DNA of 9,607 nt, taken from NCBI GenBank assembly GCA_030618965.1, contig JAUXCJ010000012.1, positions 1-9,607 of the forward strand. Direction: 5' to 3'. The notes below the pieces were generated by a model, which was not told where the DNA came from, searched no databases, and worked only from the letters and a program-made list of their open reading frames with translations. Below, piece after piece: positions 1 to 6,943 of this stretch; position 1 is the stretch's first letter; every line of letters begins with the position of its first letter. The stretch is from Thiomargarita sp. (lineage in GTDB: Bacteria; Pseudomonadota; Gammaproteobacteria; Beggiatoales; Beggiatoaceae). Made by a program: the position numbers and the translations under genes.

Positions 1-14
1 ATCAATTTATTATT

Positions 15-41
15 TTGATAAACTTTTTAGTTTCATTTAAT
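15..41 (+). promoter_or_regulatory. ccoN: possible ccoN promoter
   Basis: The 106-base leader of ccoN is very AT-rich. It holds TTGATA at 15-20 (5 of 6 to the sigma-70 -35 consensus) and TTTAAT at 36-41 (5 of 6 to the -10 consensus), but the 15-base spacing is shorter than ideal. A second AT-rich -10-like stretch lies around 61-69 (TATGCTAAT). The first five bases of the window, ATCAA, could be the right half of an FNR/Anr box (TTGAT-N4-ATCAA) whose left half is off the edge. cbb3 oxidase operons are commonly under FNR/Anr control, so this is plausible but not shown. In a region this AT-rich, such matches arise easily by chance. Confidence 0.25.
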
Positions 42-106
42 CTTATTTAGATAATAATAATATGCTAATCTTTATGCGCGAATTTTAAGTTAGGAGAAAT
101 AAACGC

Positions 107-1537
107 ATGGCGCAAACTATAGAAACCTATAACTATAAGGTCATTAGGCAATTTGCCATTATGACCATTGTTTGGGGTGTAGTTGGTATGACAGTGGGTG
201 TTATTATTGCTGCTCAACTGACTTGGCCTTGGCTCAATAATGTTATTGATGCCCCTTACTTTACTTTTGGTCGTTTACGGCCTTTACATACTAACGCCGT
301 GATTTTTGCCTTTGGCGGCTCGGCTTTATTTGCAACATCTTATTATGTTGTGCAACGTACCTGTAATGTGCGATTGATTTCAGATAAATTGGCCGCTTTT
401 ACATTTTGGGGTTGGCAATTAGTGATTGTTGCAGCCGCGATTACTTTGCCATTGGGCATTACCCAAAGCAAAGAATATGCAGAATTAGAATGGCCTATTG
501 ATATTTTGATTGCTGTGGTATGGATAAGTTATGCCATTGTTTTTTTTGGCACTATTGTTAAGCGTAGGGTTAAACATATTTATGTAGCCAACTGGTTTTA
601 TGGTGCTTTTATCATTACCGTTGCTATGTTACATATTTTTAATAGCATGGCAGTACCTGTATCCATGGTGAAATCTTATTCTGCTTATGCAGGGGTGCAA
701 GATGCGATGGTGCAATGGTGGTATGGACATAATGCTGTTGGTTTCTTTTTAACTGCTGGCTTTTTGGGCATGATGTACTATTTTGTGCCTAAGCAAGCTG
801 AACGTCCGGTTTATTCTTATCGTTTGTCCATTGTCCACTTTTGGGCATTGATTTTTACCTATATTTGGGCAGGTCCCCATCATTTACATTACACTGCCTT
901 ACCTGATTGGACACAATCATTGGGCATGGCTATGTCATTGATTTTACTAGCACCTTCTTGGGGCGGTATGATTAACGGGATTATGACTTTATCGGGTGCA
1001 TGGGAAAAACTTCGTAGTGATCCGATTTTGCGTTTCTTAATTGTATCTATCTCCTTTTATGGTATGTCTACCTTTGAAGGCCCGATGATGGCGATTAAGA
1101 CAGTTAATGCCTTATCACATTATACTGATTGGACAATTGGACATGTGCATTCGGGTGCGCTCGGTTGGGTAGCATTGATTACAATGGGTAGTTTGTATTA
1201 TTTGATTCCGCGTATATTTGGACGGATATTATATAGCCTCAAATTAGTCGAACTGCATTTCTGGACTTCGACAATTGGTATTGTGCTTTATATTTGTGCC
1301 ATGTGGGTTTCTGGAATTATGCAAGGGTTAATGTGGCGTGCTGTCAATGCTGATGGGACTTTAACTTATAGCTTTGTTGAATCTGTACAAGCTATGTACC
1401 CTTATTATCTGACTCGTTGGTTAGGTGGGATGTTCTTCCTCTTTGGTATGTTTGTTATGGCTTATAACATTTATAAAACCGTGACTAGTCCCGATAAGAT
1501 GGAAATTAATAATCAAATTCCTGCTGTCGCACACTAA
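107..1537 (+). CDS. ccoN: cbb3-type cytochrome c oxidase subunit I (CcoN)
   Basis: This is the catalytic subunit of the cbb3 haem-copper oxidase. It reduces O2 to water in the inner membrane and conserves energy as a proton gradient. The protein has 476 residues, the normal family size, and consists mostly of membrane helices. The expected ligands are visible: His61 and His348 for low-spin haem b, His346 for haem b3, and His208, His258 and His259 for CuB. Tyr252 sits where cbb3 enzymes carry the Tyr cross-linked to a CuB His. Glu126 and Glu324 match conserved acidic positions. Ligand roles come from family knowledge of the Pseudomonas stutzeri enzyme, offset by one residue. The ATG at 107 follows a good AGGAGA site (92-97) with 9 bases between. 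It is the first gene of the operon, 10 bases before ccoO, and nothing in it looks broken. Confidence 0.97.
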   Translation: MAQTIETYNYKVIRQFAIMTIVWGVVGMTVGVIIAAQLTWPWLNNVIDAPYFTFGRLRPLHTNAVIFAFGGSALFATSYYVVQRTCNVRLISDKLAAFTFWGWQLVIVAAAITLPLGITQSKEYAELEWPIDILIAVVWISYAIVFFGTIVKRRVKHIYVANWFYGAFIITVAMLHIFNSMAVPVSMVKSYSAYAGVQDAMVQWWYGHNAVGFFLTAGFLGMMYYFVPKQAERPVYSYRLSIVHFWALIFTYIWAGPHHLHYTALPDWTQSLGMAMSLILLAPSWGGMINGIMTLSGAWEKLRSDPILRFLIVSISFYGMSTFEGPMMAIKTVNALSHYTDWTIGHVHSGALGWVALITMGSLYYLIPRIFGRILYSLKLVELHFWTSTIGIVLYICAMWVSGIMQGLMWRAVNADGTLTYSFVESVQAMYPYYLTRWLGGMFFLFGMFVMAYNIYKTVTSPDKMEINNQIPAVAH

Positions 1538-1547
1538 GGAGATATAA

Positions 1548-2165
1548 ATGGCAACTGGACATGAAAAAGTTGAAACGAATATTGGCTTAATGATCATTCT
1601 CATCATTCTTGTGGTGAGTGTTGGTGGATTAGTCCAAATTGTACCGTTGTTCTTTATGAAATCAATGACGGAACCCGTAGAAGGTTTAAAACCCTATCCG
1701 GCACTCCAATTGGCTGGACGTGATATTTATGTGCGTGAAGGCTGCTATCTATGTCATTCTCAAATGATTCGCCCTTTCAGAGCTGAAACTGAACGTTATG
1801 GCCACTATTCGGTAGCTGGCGAATTTGTTTATGATCGTCCATTTCAATGGGGATCTAAACGAACTGGGCCTGATTTACACCGTGTCGGTGGGCGTTATAG
1901 TGATGAATGGCACTATGTCCATTTGATGAATCCTCGTGATGTGGTACCAGAATCAGTAATGCCCGGATATCCTTCCTTTGCTGATAACGAGATTGATGGC
2001 AATCTTGTGCAACATAAGATGCAAGTGCTAAAAGATTGGTATGGTCATCCATACACTGATGAAGAAATCGCCAACGCACCTAACGCTGTGAAAGGTAAAA
2101 CAGAAATGGATGCTATGATTGCCTACTTACAAAACCTGGGCACTGCTCTGAAAAAAATGAGGTAG
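1548..2165 (+). CDS. ccoO: cbb3-type cytochrome c oxidase subunit II (CcoO), mono-haem cytochrome c
   Basis: This membrane-anchored c-type cytochrome passes electrons from CcoP toward the haem b centres of CcoN. The protein is 205 residues, close to the usual 200-240. An N-terminal membrane anchor spans about residues 12-37, followed by a periplasmic haem domain. The single haem-binding motif is CYLCH at residues 66-70, in the CcoO-typical context [15 protein letters not shown]. Met138, in the VMPGYP segment, is the likely axial ligand. The ATG is preceded by AAGGAGA at 1536-1542, which overlaps the ccoN stop codon, so translation is tightly coupled within the operon. The gene ends with TAG, showing that amber is an ordinary stop codon here. 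This matters for the interrupted methyltransferase gene at 7828-8499. Confidence 0.97.
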   Translation: MATGHEKVETNIGLMIILIILVVSVGGLVQIVPLFFMKSMTEPVEGLKPYPALQLAGRDIYVREGCYLCHSQMIRPFRAETERYGHYSVAGEFVYDRPFQWGSKRTGPDLHRVGGRYSDEWHYVHLMNPRDVVPESVMPGYPSFADNEIDGNLVQHKMQVLKDWYGHPYTDEEIANAPNAVKGKTEMDAMIAYLQNLGTALKKMR

Positions 2166-2167
2166 TT

Positions 2168-2341
2168 GTGGATATTTACGCACTTTTTCAGTCAGTTTGG
2201 ACGATTATCGTCATGGTCATTTTTTTAGGTATCGTGGTTTGGGCTTATAGCAGCAAACGCAAAGCATCATTTGATGCCACGGCTCAATCACCTATTGATG
2301 ACGATGATTCGGTAAAAGCAAAGGAGAAAAAAGATGTTTGA
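2168..2341 (+). CDS. ccoQ: cbb3-type oxidase small subunit CcoQ (GTG start)
   Basis: This short gene encodes 57 residues and lies between ccoO and ccoP, exactly where ccoQ/fixQ is found. It starts at GTG (2168), two bases after the ccoO stop, with GAGG at 2159-2162 as ribosome site. It ends at TGA (2339-2341), overlapping the start of ccoP by 8 bases. The translation begins VDIYALFQSVWTIIVMVIF, giving one membrane helix (about residues 9-27). It continues with WAYSSKRKASFD, a typical CcoQ pattern of helix, short basic stretch and FD, and ends in a charged acidic/basic tail. CcoQ stabilises the association of CcoP with the CcoNO core (family knowledge). There is no ATG near the 5' end, so ATG-only or length-limited gene calling would miss it. 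Confidence 0.9.
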   Translation: MDIYALFQSVWTIIVMVIFLGIVVWAYSSKRKASFDATAQSPIDDDDSVKAKEKKDV

Positions 2342-3254
2342 TAGTAGTGTTTTTACTAGTCAATTTTGGGAATGGTTTATCATTATCCCAACAGTAGGTG
2401 GCATTTTGGGGTGTTTTGCCCTGATTCTATGGTTAGGTGGAGATCGTCCAGATCCAGATAAGAAAGTTAAAACAATGGGTCATGTTTGGGATGGTGACTT
2501 AGCAGAATATAATAATCCTCTACCTCGGTGGTGGTTAAATATGTTCTACATTACCTTGTATATTGCTATTCTCTACTTACTGCTTTATCCGGGATTAGGC
2601 TCGTTTGTTGGCTTCTTGGGTTGGACTGAATTGAATCAATACCAACAAGAAATGGATGCAGCCGAAACACGCTATGGACCTATTTATGCTAGGTATAGTA
2701 AGGAACCTATTGCTGCACTGACAGAAAACCCAGAAGCAGTTCAATTGGGACACCGTTTATATATGACTTATTGTACAATTTGTCATGGTTCCGATGCTGC
2801 TGGTATTAAGGGCTATCCTAACTTGCGTGATGATGATTGGCTCTGGGGTGGTAAGCCTGCTCAAATAGAACAAACCATCAAAATTGGACGCAATGGAAAT
2901 ATGCCTACTGCCTCACAAAATGGGCTTGAAACTGAAGCAGAAATCAAAAATGTCATGCACTATGTACGCGGATTAAGTGGTGCAAAACATGATGAAGCTG
3001 CTGCTGTTGAAGGCGAAAAGACCTATAAAAAAGTCTGTTTTGCTTGTCATGGGATGACTGGTACAGGTACTCAAGCCTTAGGTGCGCCTAATTTAACTGA
3101 TGATGTTTGGCTCTATGGTGGTTCAGAAAGAATTGTTACAGAAACCATTACAAATGGTCGTCAAGGTAAAATGCCAGCCCACGGTGAATTTTTAGGTGAT
3201 GCTAAAGTTCACTTATTAGCAACTTACGTTTATAGTTTGTCACTTAAGAAGTAA
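2334..3254 (+). CDS. ccoP: cbb3-type cytochrome c oxidase subunit III (CcoP), di-haem cytochrome c
   Basis: This is the electron entry subunit of the cbb3 oxidase. It takes electrons from soluble or bound cytochrome c and hands them to CcoO. At 306 residues it is of normal length. The N-terminal part has two hydrophobic helices (about 13-35 and 66-86), the two-helix form seen in several gammaproteobacteria, separated by the family signature around DGDLAEYNNPLPRWW. Two cytochrome c domains follow, with haem motifs CTICH (147-151) and CFACH (235-239). Met190 (GNMPT) and Met280 (GKMPA) are the likely axial ligands. The ATG at 2334 has AAGGAG at 2321-2326 with a 7-base spacer, and the start lies inside the end of ccoQ, suggesting coupled translation. 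It is the last structural gene of the operon, and ccoG begins 133 bases later. Confidence 0.97.
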   Translation: MFDSSVFTSQFWEWFIIIPTVGGILGCFALILWLGGDRPDPDKKVKTMGHVWDGDLAEYNNPLPRWWLNMFYITLYIAILYLLLYPGLGSFVGFLGWTELNQYQQEMDAAETRYGPIYARYSKEPIAALTENPEAVQLGHRLYMTYCTICHGSDAAGIKGYPNLRDDDWLWGGKPAQIEQTIKIGRNGNMPTASQNGLETEAEIKNVMHYVRGLSGAKHDEAAAVEGEKTYKKVCFACHGMTGTGTQALGAPNLTDDVWLYGGSERIVTETITNGRQGKMPAHGEFLGDAKVHLLATYVYSLSLKK

Positions 3255-3266
3255 AATTTTAAAGAT

Positions 3267-3374
3267 ATTTCTCCCTCCCCCTAACCCCCTCCCGCTGGGA
3301 TGGGGAAATCCAAACCCCGCGATTTGGTGGACATCCCCCCACCCAGCGGGAGGGGGCTAGGGGGAGGGAGAAAT
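3267..3374. repeat. 108-base inverted-repeat element with G-run and C-run arms
   Basis: The arms at 3267-3299 and 3342-3374 are 33 bases each and reverse complements except for one position (TTAG versus CTAG in the G-run arm). They enclose 42 bases (3300-3341) that contain a smaller hairpin (CCAAA near 3310 with TTTGG near 3324). The left arm carries C runs of 3, 5, 5 and 3. The right arm carries G runs of 3, 5, 5 and 3 (3348-3368) with loops of 1, 3 and 1 bases, which is a textbook G-quadruplex pattern on the plus strand. The minus strand has the same pattern from the left arm. There is no T-tract, no ORF with family features and no clear target duplication. It resembles dispersed non-coding palindromic repeats (MITE/REP-like), but copy number cannot be judged from one window. 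As RNA it would sit in the ccoP-ccoG spacer. Confidence 0.85.
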
Positions 3375-3387
3375 CTTATATCTAACC

Positions 3388-4782
3388 ATGAAACCTTCAA
3401 ACACTCAATCCAACGAAGAACCACAAAGCCTTTACGCCGAAAGAATAACAATCCATCCTCGTATTGTATTTGGATTTTTTACCCGCTTAAAAGCACTCAG
3501 CGGTATTATTTTATTAGGCTTATATTATCTAATTCCTTGGTTACAATGGGATAATCGCCAAGCAATTTTATTCGATTTACCTGCTAGAAAATTTCATATT
3601 TTAGGAATTACTTTTTGGCCTCAAGATTTTATTTTCCTCGCCTTTTTATTAATCGTAGCAGGATTGACCCTGTTTTTCTTTACCACCTTAGCAGGACGCT
3701 TATGGTGTGGTTTTGCCTGTCCTCAAACAATTTGGACAGATGCATTTATATGGATGGAACGTCTTGTTGAAGGAGATAGACCAAAACAAATTAAACTTGA
3801 GAAATCTCCACTATCTTTCCGCAAAATTAGGATTAAAGCGGCCAAACATACTTTATGGCTAATTTTTGCCTTATTCACAGGATATACATTTGTAGGCTAT
3901 TTTACGCCTATTCGTGAACTCAGCGAAGCACTAATAATATTTAACCTTAGCGAAGCGGAAACGTTTTGGTTATTCTTCTATGCCTTTGCCACTTATGGCA
4001 ATGCGGGTTGGATGCGGGAACAAGTTTGTATTTATATGTGTCCTTATGCACGCTTCCAAAGTGCCATGTTTGACCACGACACCATGATTATCGCTTATGA
4101 TGAAAAGCGTGGAGAATCAAGAGGATCCCGCAAAAAAAACAATAAAGAATATAAAAACAAAGGATTAGGTGATTGCATTGATTGTACAATGTGCGTACAA
4201 GTCTGTCCAACTGGGATAGATATTCGTGATGGCTTACAATATGAATGTATTAGCTGCTCAGCCTGTGTTGACGTTTGCGATAGTATTATGGACAAGATGA
4301 ACTATCCCAGAGGCTTGGTTCGTTACACCACTGAAAATAGGTTGAATGGTAAAACCACCCATATTTTTAGACCCCGTATTTTTGTCTATGGCGGTATTTT
4401 ATTGGCAATATTCATTAGTATTGGTTATAGCATCAGCGCACGCATACTTGTAGAACTGGATGTTATTCGAGATCGCAACAGTTTATTTATCGAAACTGAT
4501 GCCGGTTTAATTAAAAATGTTTATAGCTTACGCATTATCAATATAGACAATAATCCTCATATTTATGAAATCACAGCCAGTGGCATTGAAGGATTGCAAT
4601 TGATAAAAGATAAGGAAATTGAAGTCGGAGCCGGCGCAGTAATGACAGTACCAGTAAGTTTATTAGTAAATTATGACAATTTGAGCAAACGGAGTACACA
4701 TGTGAAATTTAAATTGACAGCGATGGATAATCCAGAACTGACAGTGATAGAAGAAGCCCGCTTTCTTGGGCCTCTTCGTTAA
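3388..4782 (+). CDS. ccoG: cytochrome c oxidase accessory protein CcoG (RdxA/FixG-like)
   Basis: This membrane-bound polyferredoxin-like protein is needed for cbb3 oxidase biogenesis and in studied members is linked to Cu(II) reduction for the CuB site. At 464 residues it is of family length. Hydrophobic segments lie near residues 36-52, 82-104, 155-175, 190-207 and 331-351. Two cytoplasmic-type 4Fe-4S motifs are complete: Cys263, 266, 269, 273 and Cys287, 290, 293, 297. Two further CxxxC pairs, in CGFACPQ (107/111) and CIYMCPY (214/218), are typical of CcoG. The C-terminal 110 or so residues are a periplasmic Ig-like FixG_C domain. The ATG at 3388 gives the family-like N-terminus but has no good ribosome site. 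The nearest GGAG-like bases are 17 or more bases upstream, in the repeat arm, so initiation may be weak or coupled. Confidence 0.95.
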   Translation: MKPSNTQSNEEPQSLYAERITIHPRIVFGFFTRLKALSGIILLGLYYLIPWLQWDNRQAILFDLPARKFHILGITFWPQDFIFLAFLLIVAGLTLFFFTTLAGRLWCGFACPQTIWTDAFIWMERLVEGDRPKQIKLEKSPLSFRKIRIKAAKHTLWLIFALFTGYTFVGYFTPIRELSEALIIFNLSEAETFWLFFYAFATYGNAGWMREQVCIYMCPYARFQSAMFDHDTMIIAYDEKRGESRGSRKKNNKEYKNKGLGDCIDCTMCVQVCPTGIDIRDGLQYECISCSACVDVCDSIMDKMNYPRGLVRYTTENRLNGKTTHIFRPRIFVYGGILLAIFISIGYSISARILVELDVIRDRNSLFIETDAGLIKNVYSLRIINIDNNPHIYEITASGIEGLQLIKDKEIEVGAGAVMTVPVSLLVNYDNLSKRSTHVKFKLTAMDNPELTVIEEARFLGPLR

Positions 4783-4785
4783 TTA

Positions 4786-4854
4786 CTGAGGTTTGGAGTC
4801 CAAAGCTTTAGCTTTGAAACTCAGCCAAAGCTAAAGCTTTGGACTCCAACTCAG
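4786..4854. repeat. nested palindromic repeat between convergent genes, possible terminator
   Basis: Perfect 24-base inverted arms at 4793-4816 and 4826-4849 flank a 9-base loop. With a 2-base bulge the pairing extends through CTGAG (4786-4790) and CTCAG (4850-4854). Each arm itself contains a 16-base near-perfect palindrome, CAAAGCT-NN-AGCTTTG, with TT in the centre in one copy (4801-4816) and AA in the other (4826-4841). AACTCAG also occurs twice as a direct repeat (4818-4824, 4848-4854). The element lies just past the ccoG stop and overlaps the stop codon of the minus-strand Schlafen-like gene. A very stable hairpin would form in transcripts from either side. There is no T-tract, so it is not a classical intrinsic terminator, but it could block or stabilise 3' ends in both directions. 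Confidence 0.85.
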
Positions 4855-6011
4855 ATGGTGGAACGAGAAAAGATAACTTTAAATTGGTTACGATTTATAT
4901 CATTGATAAAGCTTAAGGGGACTTGCTTTTCTTGGCATAAACGCAACATTCTAGGAATCCCAGTTCCTCTGCCTGTGTATCCAGTTTCTGGAAATTTTGC
5001 CATCAATGACAAAATAATTGGATTACGTTCAATATGAATACCTAATTTAATATTATCAACAGTCAGCGTATTTGGTAATAAACCAGCACTGATAATTTCT
5101 ACCCTATCATTGAAAATCTTGATAAATATGGAGGAATTTATAAAATAATCTCTATGTACCAAAGCATTAGCAATGGCCTCTTTAATCGCAAGTGCCGGAA
5201 TTTCTAGTTCAGTAGGGGTATTAAAGTCATTAGAGTCTTTTTCCAACGGTTTGCGTTTCAAGTGACGGAGGACAAAATCTACACCCTTTTTTTGTTGTTC
5301 TAAAAGTTTGCCGCCAATATCTTCTTTATCCAAAAATTCATCTTCATTAAGATAGTAAGTGCATTTAATCCCAAACTGTGGTTTAACAAATTCAACATCT
5401 TTACCAAATAATAAAAGTCCTGCGAGGGTTAAATGCTTATTTTTCGTAGCCAGTTTTAAATTTTCTAGTAATTGTTCTTTACTGATAGTAAGATTATCCA
5501 ATGTTTCACCGAAAAAGATTCGATAAAATTCAGAAAAATAGAAAAAATCACAAGAATCTATTCCGATACCAGTATCCATTTCATCAGCATATAAAGTACA
5601 GGATGACTGCATTAATCGGAACAGTTCGTCACGACTGGCTCTCCGTTTATCAGCCCCATTTTTTACCCAAAATTCACTTTTATTAACGCCATAAGGTTTA
5701 TTGATGCCCTTTGGAACGCTGATAATCATTAGCTTTTTATCTTCAATTAAAACTATCTGGGTTTGTACAAAGATAGGTGGTTCAATTTTCTGAGACGTGG
5801 CATTATAAATCCACTGATTTAAACGTTGAATATCCTGATTGGACAAACCTTGAATAACACTGTTATCATCAACGCCAATATAGATATAACCGCCATTTGA
5901 ATTAGCAAATGCAGTGATTTCAACCGCTAGTTTATCAATACTAGCAAATTTTTCTTTGAACTGTCGGGAAGAATCTTCCCCTTTTTTAATCGCTTCAGTA
6001 ATAGTTTCCAT
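4851..6011 (-). CDS. Schlafen/AlbA_2-domain protein with RecG-like C-terminal ATP-binding region
   Basis: The protein is 386 residues from the ATG at 6011. The N-terminal 130 residues match the AlbA_2 (Schlafen-type) domain: EDSSRQFKEKF near the start, ITAFANSNGGYIYIGVDD at about 32-49, and WVKNGADKRRASRDE at about 115-129. The C-terminal part has IKEAIANALVHRDY (276-289) and GYTGRGTGIPRM (344-355), the signature of the HATPase_c_4/RecG-like C-terminal domain. Relatives are annotated as transcriptional regulators or helicase-related proteins. The biochemical role is uncertain, and some AlbA_2 proteins occur in defence loci. The frame also opens at a TTG at 6041, but METITEAIKKG looks like the family N-terminus, so I chose 6011. 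Neither start has a clear ribosome site. The gene is antisense to its neighbours, between ccoG and ccoH, with only 34 bases to ccoH. Confidence 0.85.
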   Translation of the reverse strand: METITEAIKKGEDSSRQFKEKFASIDKLAVEITAFANSNGGYIYIGVDDNSVIQGLSNQDIQRLNQWIYNATSQKIEPPIFVQTQIVLIEDKKLMIISVPKGINKPYGVNKSEFWVKNGADKRRASRDELFRLMQSSCTLYADEMDTGIGIDSCDFFYFSEFYRIFFGETLDNLTISKEQLLENLKLATKNKHLTLAGLLLFGKDVEFVKPQFGIKCTYYLNEDEFLDKEDIGGKLLEQQKKGVDFVLRHLKRKPLEKDSNDFNTPTELEIPALAIKEAIANALVHRDYFINSSIFIKIFNDRVEIISAGLLPNTLTVDNIKLGIHIERNPIILSLMAKFPETGYTGRGTGIPRMLRLCQEKQVPLSFINDINRNQFKVIFSRSTI

Positions 6012-6045
6012 TTTTAATAATTTACAACAAAGAGAACTCAAAAAA

Positions 6046-6501
6046 ATGCAACGCCCTTGGTATCAAGAACCCTATGTTTGGTTAATTATTCTATTCCCCG
6101 CTACTGCTGTCATCGCGGGTACATTCACAATTTATCTGGCAATCAGTTCAGATGATGGCTTAGTTGTCGATGATTATTATAAACAAGGTTTAGAAATTAA
6201 TCGCGTTTTAGAACGCGACAAAGCAGCAGAACTTCATGGTTTAAAAGCAAACCTGAGTTTTATTGGAGAGGAATTTATCAATTTGCAGCTTGATGCAAAT
6301 CCAGCTTATCAATTACCTAAAGAACTCACCCTCAATTTTAGCCATCATACTCGTTCAGGTTTTGATAAAACTATTACGCTAAAGCGTATAAGTGATAATA
6401 GTTATCAAGGTAAATTGCCTAGCTTGATACTTGGTAAATGGACAATAGCAATAAAGGCAGATAATTGGCGATTGTTGGAATCTCTGAATCAAGTGAATTA
6501 A
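6046..6501 (+). CDS. ccoH: FixH/CcoH family cbb3 oxidase assembly protein
   Basis: This is a small single-pass membrane protein required for cbb3 oxidase assembly, acting in the membrane with the oxidase subunits and copper-delivery factors (family knowledge). It is 151 residues from the ATG at 6046. A hydrophobic helix lies at about 11-33. It is followed by the diagnostic LVVDDYYKQGLEINRVLERD stretch (39-58) and a soluble beta-rich periplasmic domain. The reading frame is open further upstream, to an ATG at 5914, but that extension is antisense to the Schlafen-like gene and lacks family features. MQRPWYQEPYVW is the expected FixH N-terminus. The ribosome site is poor (AAGAG at 6030-6034, 11 bases away). 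Its usual neighbour ccoG ends 1263 bases upstream, across the antisense gene, so it needs either long read-through or its own promoter inside that gene's 5' end. It is convergent with the vanZ-like gene. Confidence 0.9.
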   Translation: MQRPWYQEPYVWLIILFPATAVIAGTFTIYLAISSDDGLVVDDYYKQGLEINRVLERDKAAELHGLKANLSFIGEEFINLQLDANPAYQLPKELTLNFSHHTRSGFDKTITLKRISDNSYQGKLPSLILGKWTIAIKADNWRLLESLNQVN

Positions 6502-6508
6502 TTTGAGA

Positions 6509-6529
6509 AGTGCAAGTGAACCTTGCACT
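6509..6529. repeat. short hairpin between convergent ccoH and vanZ-like genes
   Basis: AGTGCAAG (6509-6516) and CTTGCACT (6522-6529) are perfect 8-base complements around a 5-base loop. A second small palindrome, CCAAT-C-ATTGG, follows at 6530-6540. The pair occupies most of the 40 bases between the ccoH stop (6501) and the vanZ-like stop (6542). No T-tract follows on either strand, so a Rho-independent terminator is only possible. On the minus strand it starts TTGGAGTGCAAG, close to the TTGGAGTCCAAA that opens the larger palindrome at 4786-4854. The two may therefore be members of one repeat family. Confidence 0.6.
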
Positions 6530-6541
6530 CCAATCATTGGC

Positions 6542-6940
6542 TTAAAAGCTCAACTTCTGTTCAACAAAAGCAAGTGCATAAGCCATACGGTTTTTTGTTA
6601 ATTGCCACGCCAATAATACCCCGGTACTATTCGCAACCATATCAGCCCAATCTCCGTATCTGACACCGCCTAAGCTTTGCAATATTTCCAACACGCCGCC
6701 TAGCAGTATAAAGCCAATTAGATAAGTTAAACGCTGTTTAGGCGCATGATAAAGTTGTGCAAACCAGCCCATTAACACAAAATAGGCCAAAATATGCGCT
6801 AACTTATCACCAGAATTTATAGATGGTACAGGAGGAGGCGATGACATGAGAGAAAGTCCAATGACCATTAAAACCAGACTCCAACCGATAATCAGCCATA
6901 ATTTCTTAAAACGTAAATTTGGTAAAATATTTTCTAGCAT
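6542..6940 (-). CDS. VanZ-like family small membrane protein
   Basis: The protein has 132 residues with four hydrophobic segments, at about 13-31, 48-65, 71-88 and 97-114. The VanZ-like pattern is visible: DKLAHILAYFVLMGWFAQL (45-63), then an LGGVLEILQ segment and GRYGDW-like GVRYGDWADMVANSTG (92-107), with the Asp and Asn residues conserved in the family. VanZ itself gives low-level teicoplanin resistance, but most chromosomal VanZ-like proteins have no tested function, so no resistance should be read from this. The ATG at 6940 is 3 bases after the uppP stop on the same strand, so the two genes are very probably co-transcribed and perhaps translationally coupled. No strong ribosome site is seen. 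The link to uppP suggests a role in the envelope or around lipid carriers, which is inference. Confidence 0.85.
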   Translation of the reverse strand: MLENILPNLRFKKLWLIIGWSLVLMVIGLSLMSSPPPVPSINSGDKLAHILAYFVLMGWFAQLYHAPKQRLTYLIGFILLGGVLEILQSLGGVRYGDWADMVANSTGVLLAWQLTKNRMAYALAFVEQKLSF

Positions 6941-6943
6941 TTT

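Noticed and set aside
1421..1606. Minus-strand frames opposite ccoN/ccoO (1421-1606 and 1855-2079) and ccoG (4095-4295)
   Set aside because: They lie fully opposite conserved coding sequence, have no ribosome sites or family features, and are shadows.
3300..3554. Plus-strand frame of 84 codons overlapping the G-rich repeat and the start of ccoG
   Set aside because: Its first part is a translation of the inverted repeat (GRGLGGGR-like residues) and the rest is out of frame with ccoG, which is clearly the real gene.
3267..4854. The palindromic repeats as part of a CRISPR array or insertion sequence
   Set aside because: There are no regularly spaced repeats with unique spacers, no transposase frame and no clear target-site duplications around either element.
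6012..6041. TTG start adding ten residues to the Schlafen-like protein
   Set aside because: The added residues (MSSLCCKLLK) do not resemble the AlbA_2 N-terminus, there is no ribosome site, and an ATG at 6011 starts the conserved part.
5914..6045. N-terminal extension of ccoH by 44 codons from an upstream ATG
   Set aside because: The extension is antisense to the 5' end of the Schlafen-like gene and has no FixH features. MQRPWYQEPYVW at 6046 is the natural start.
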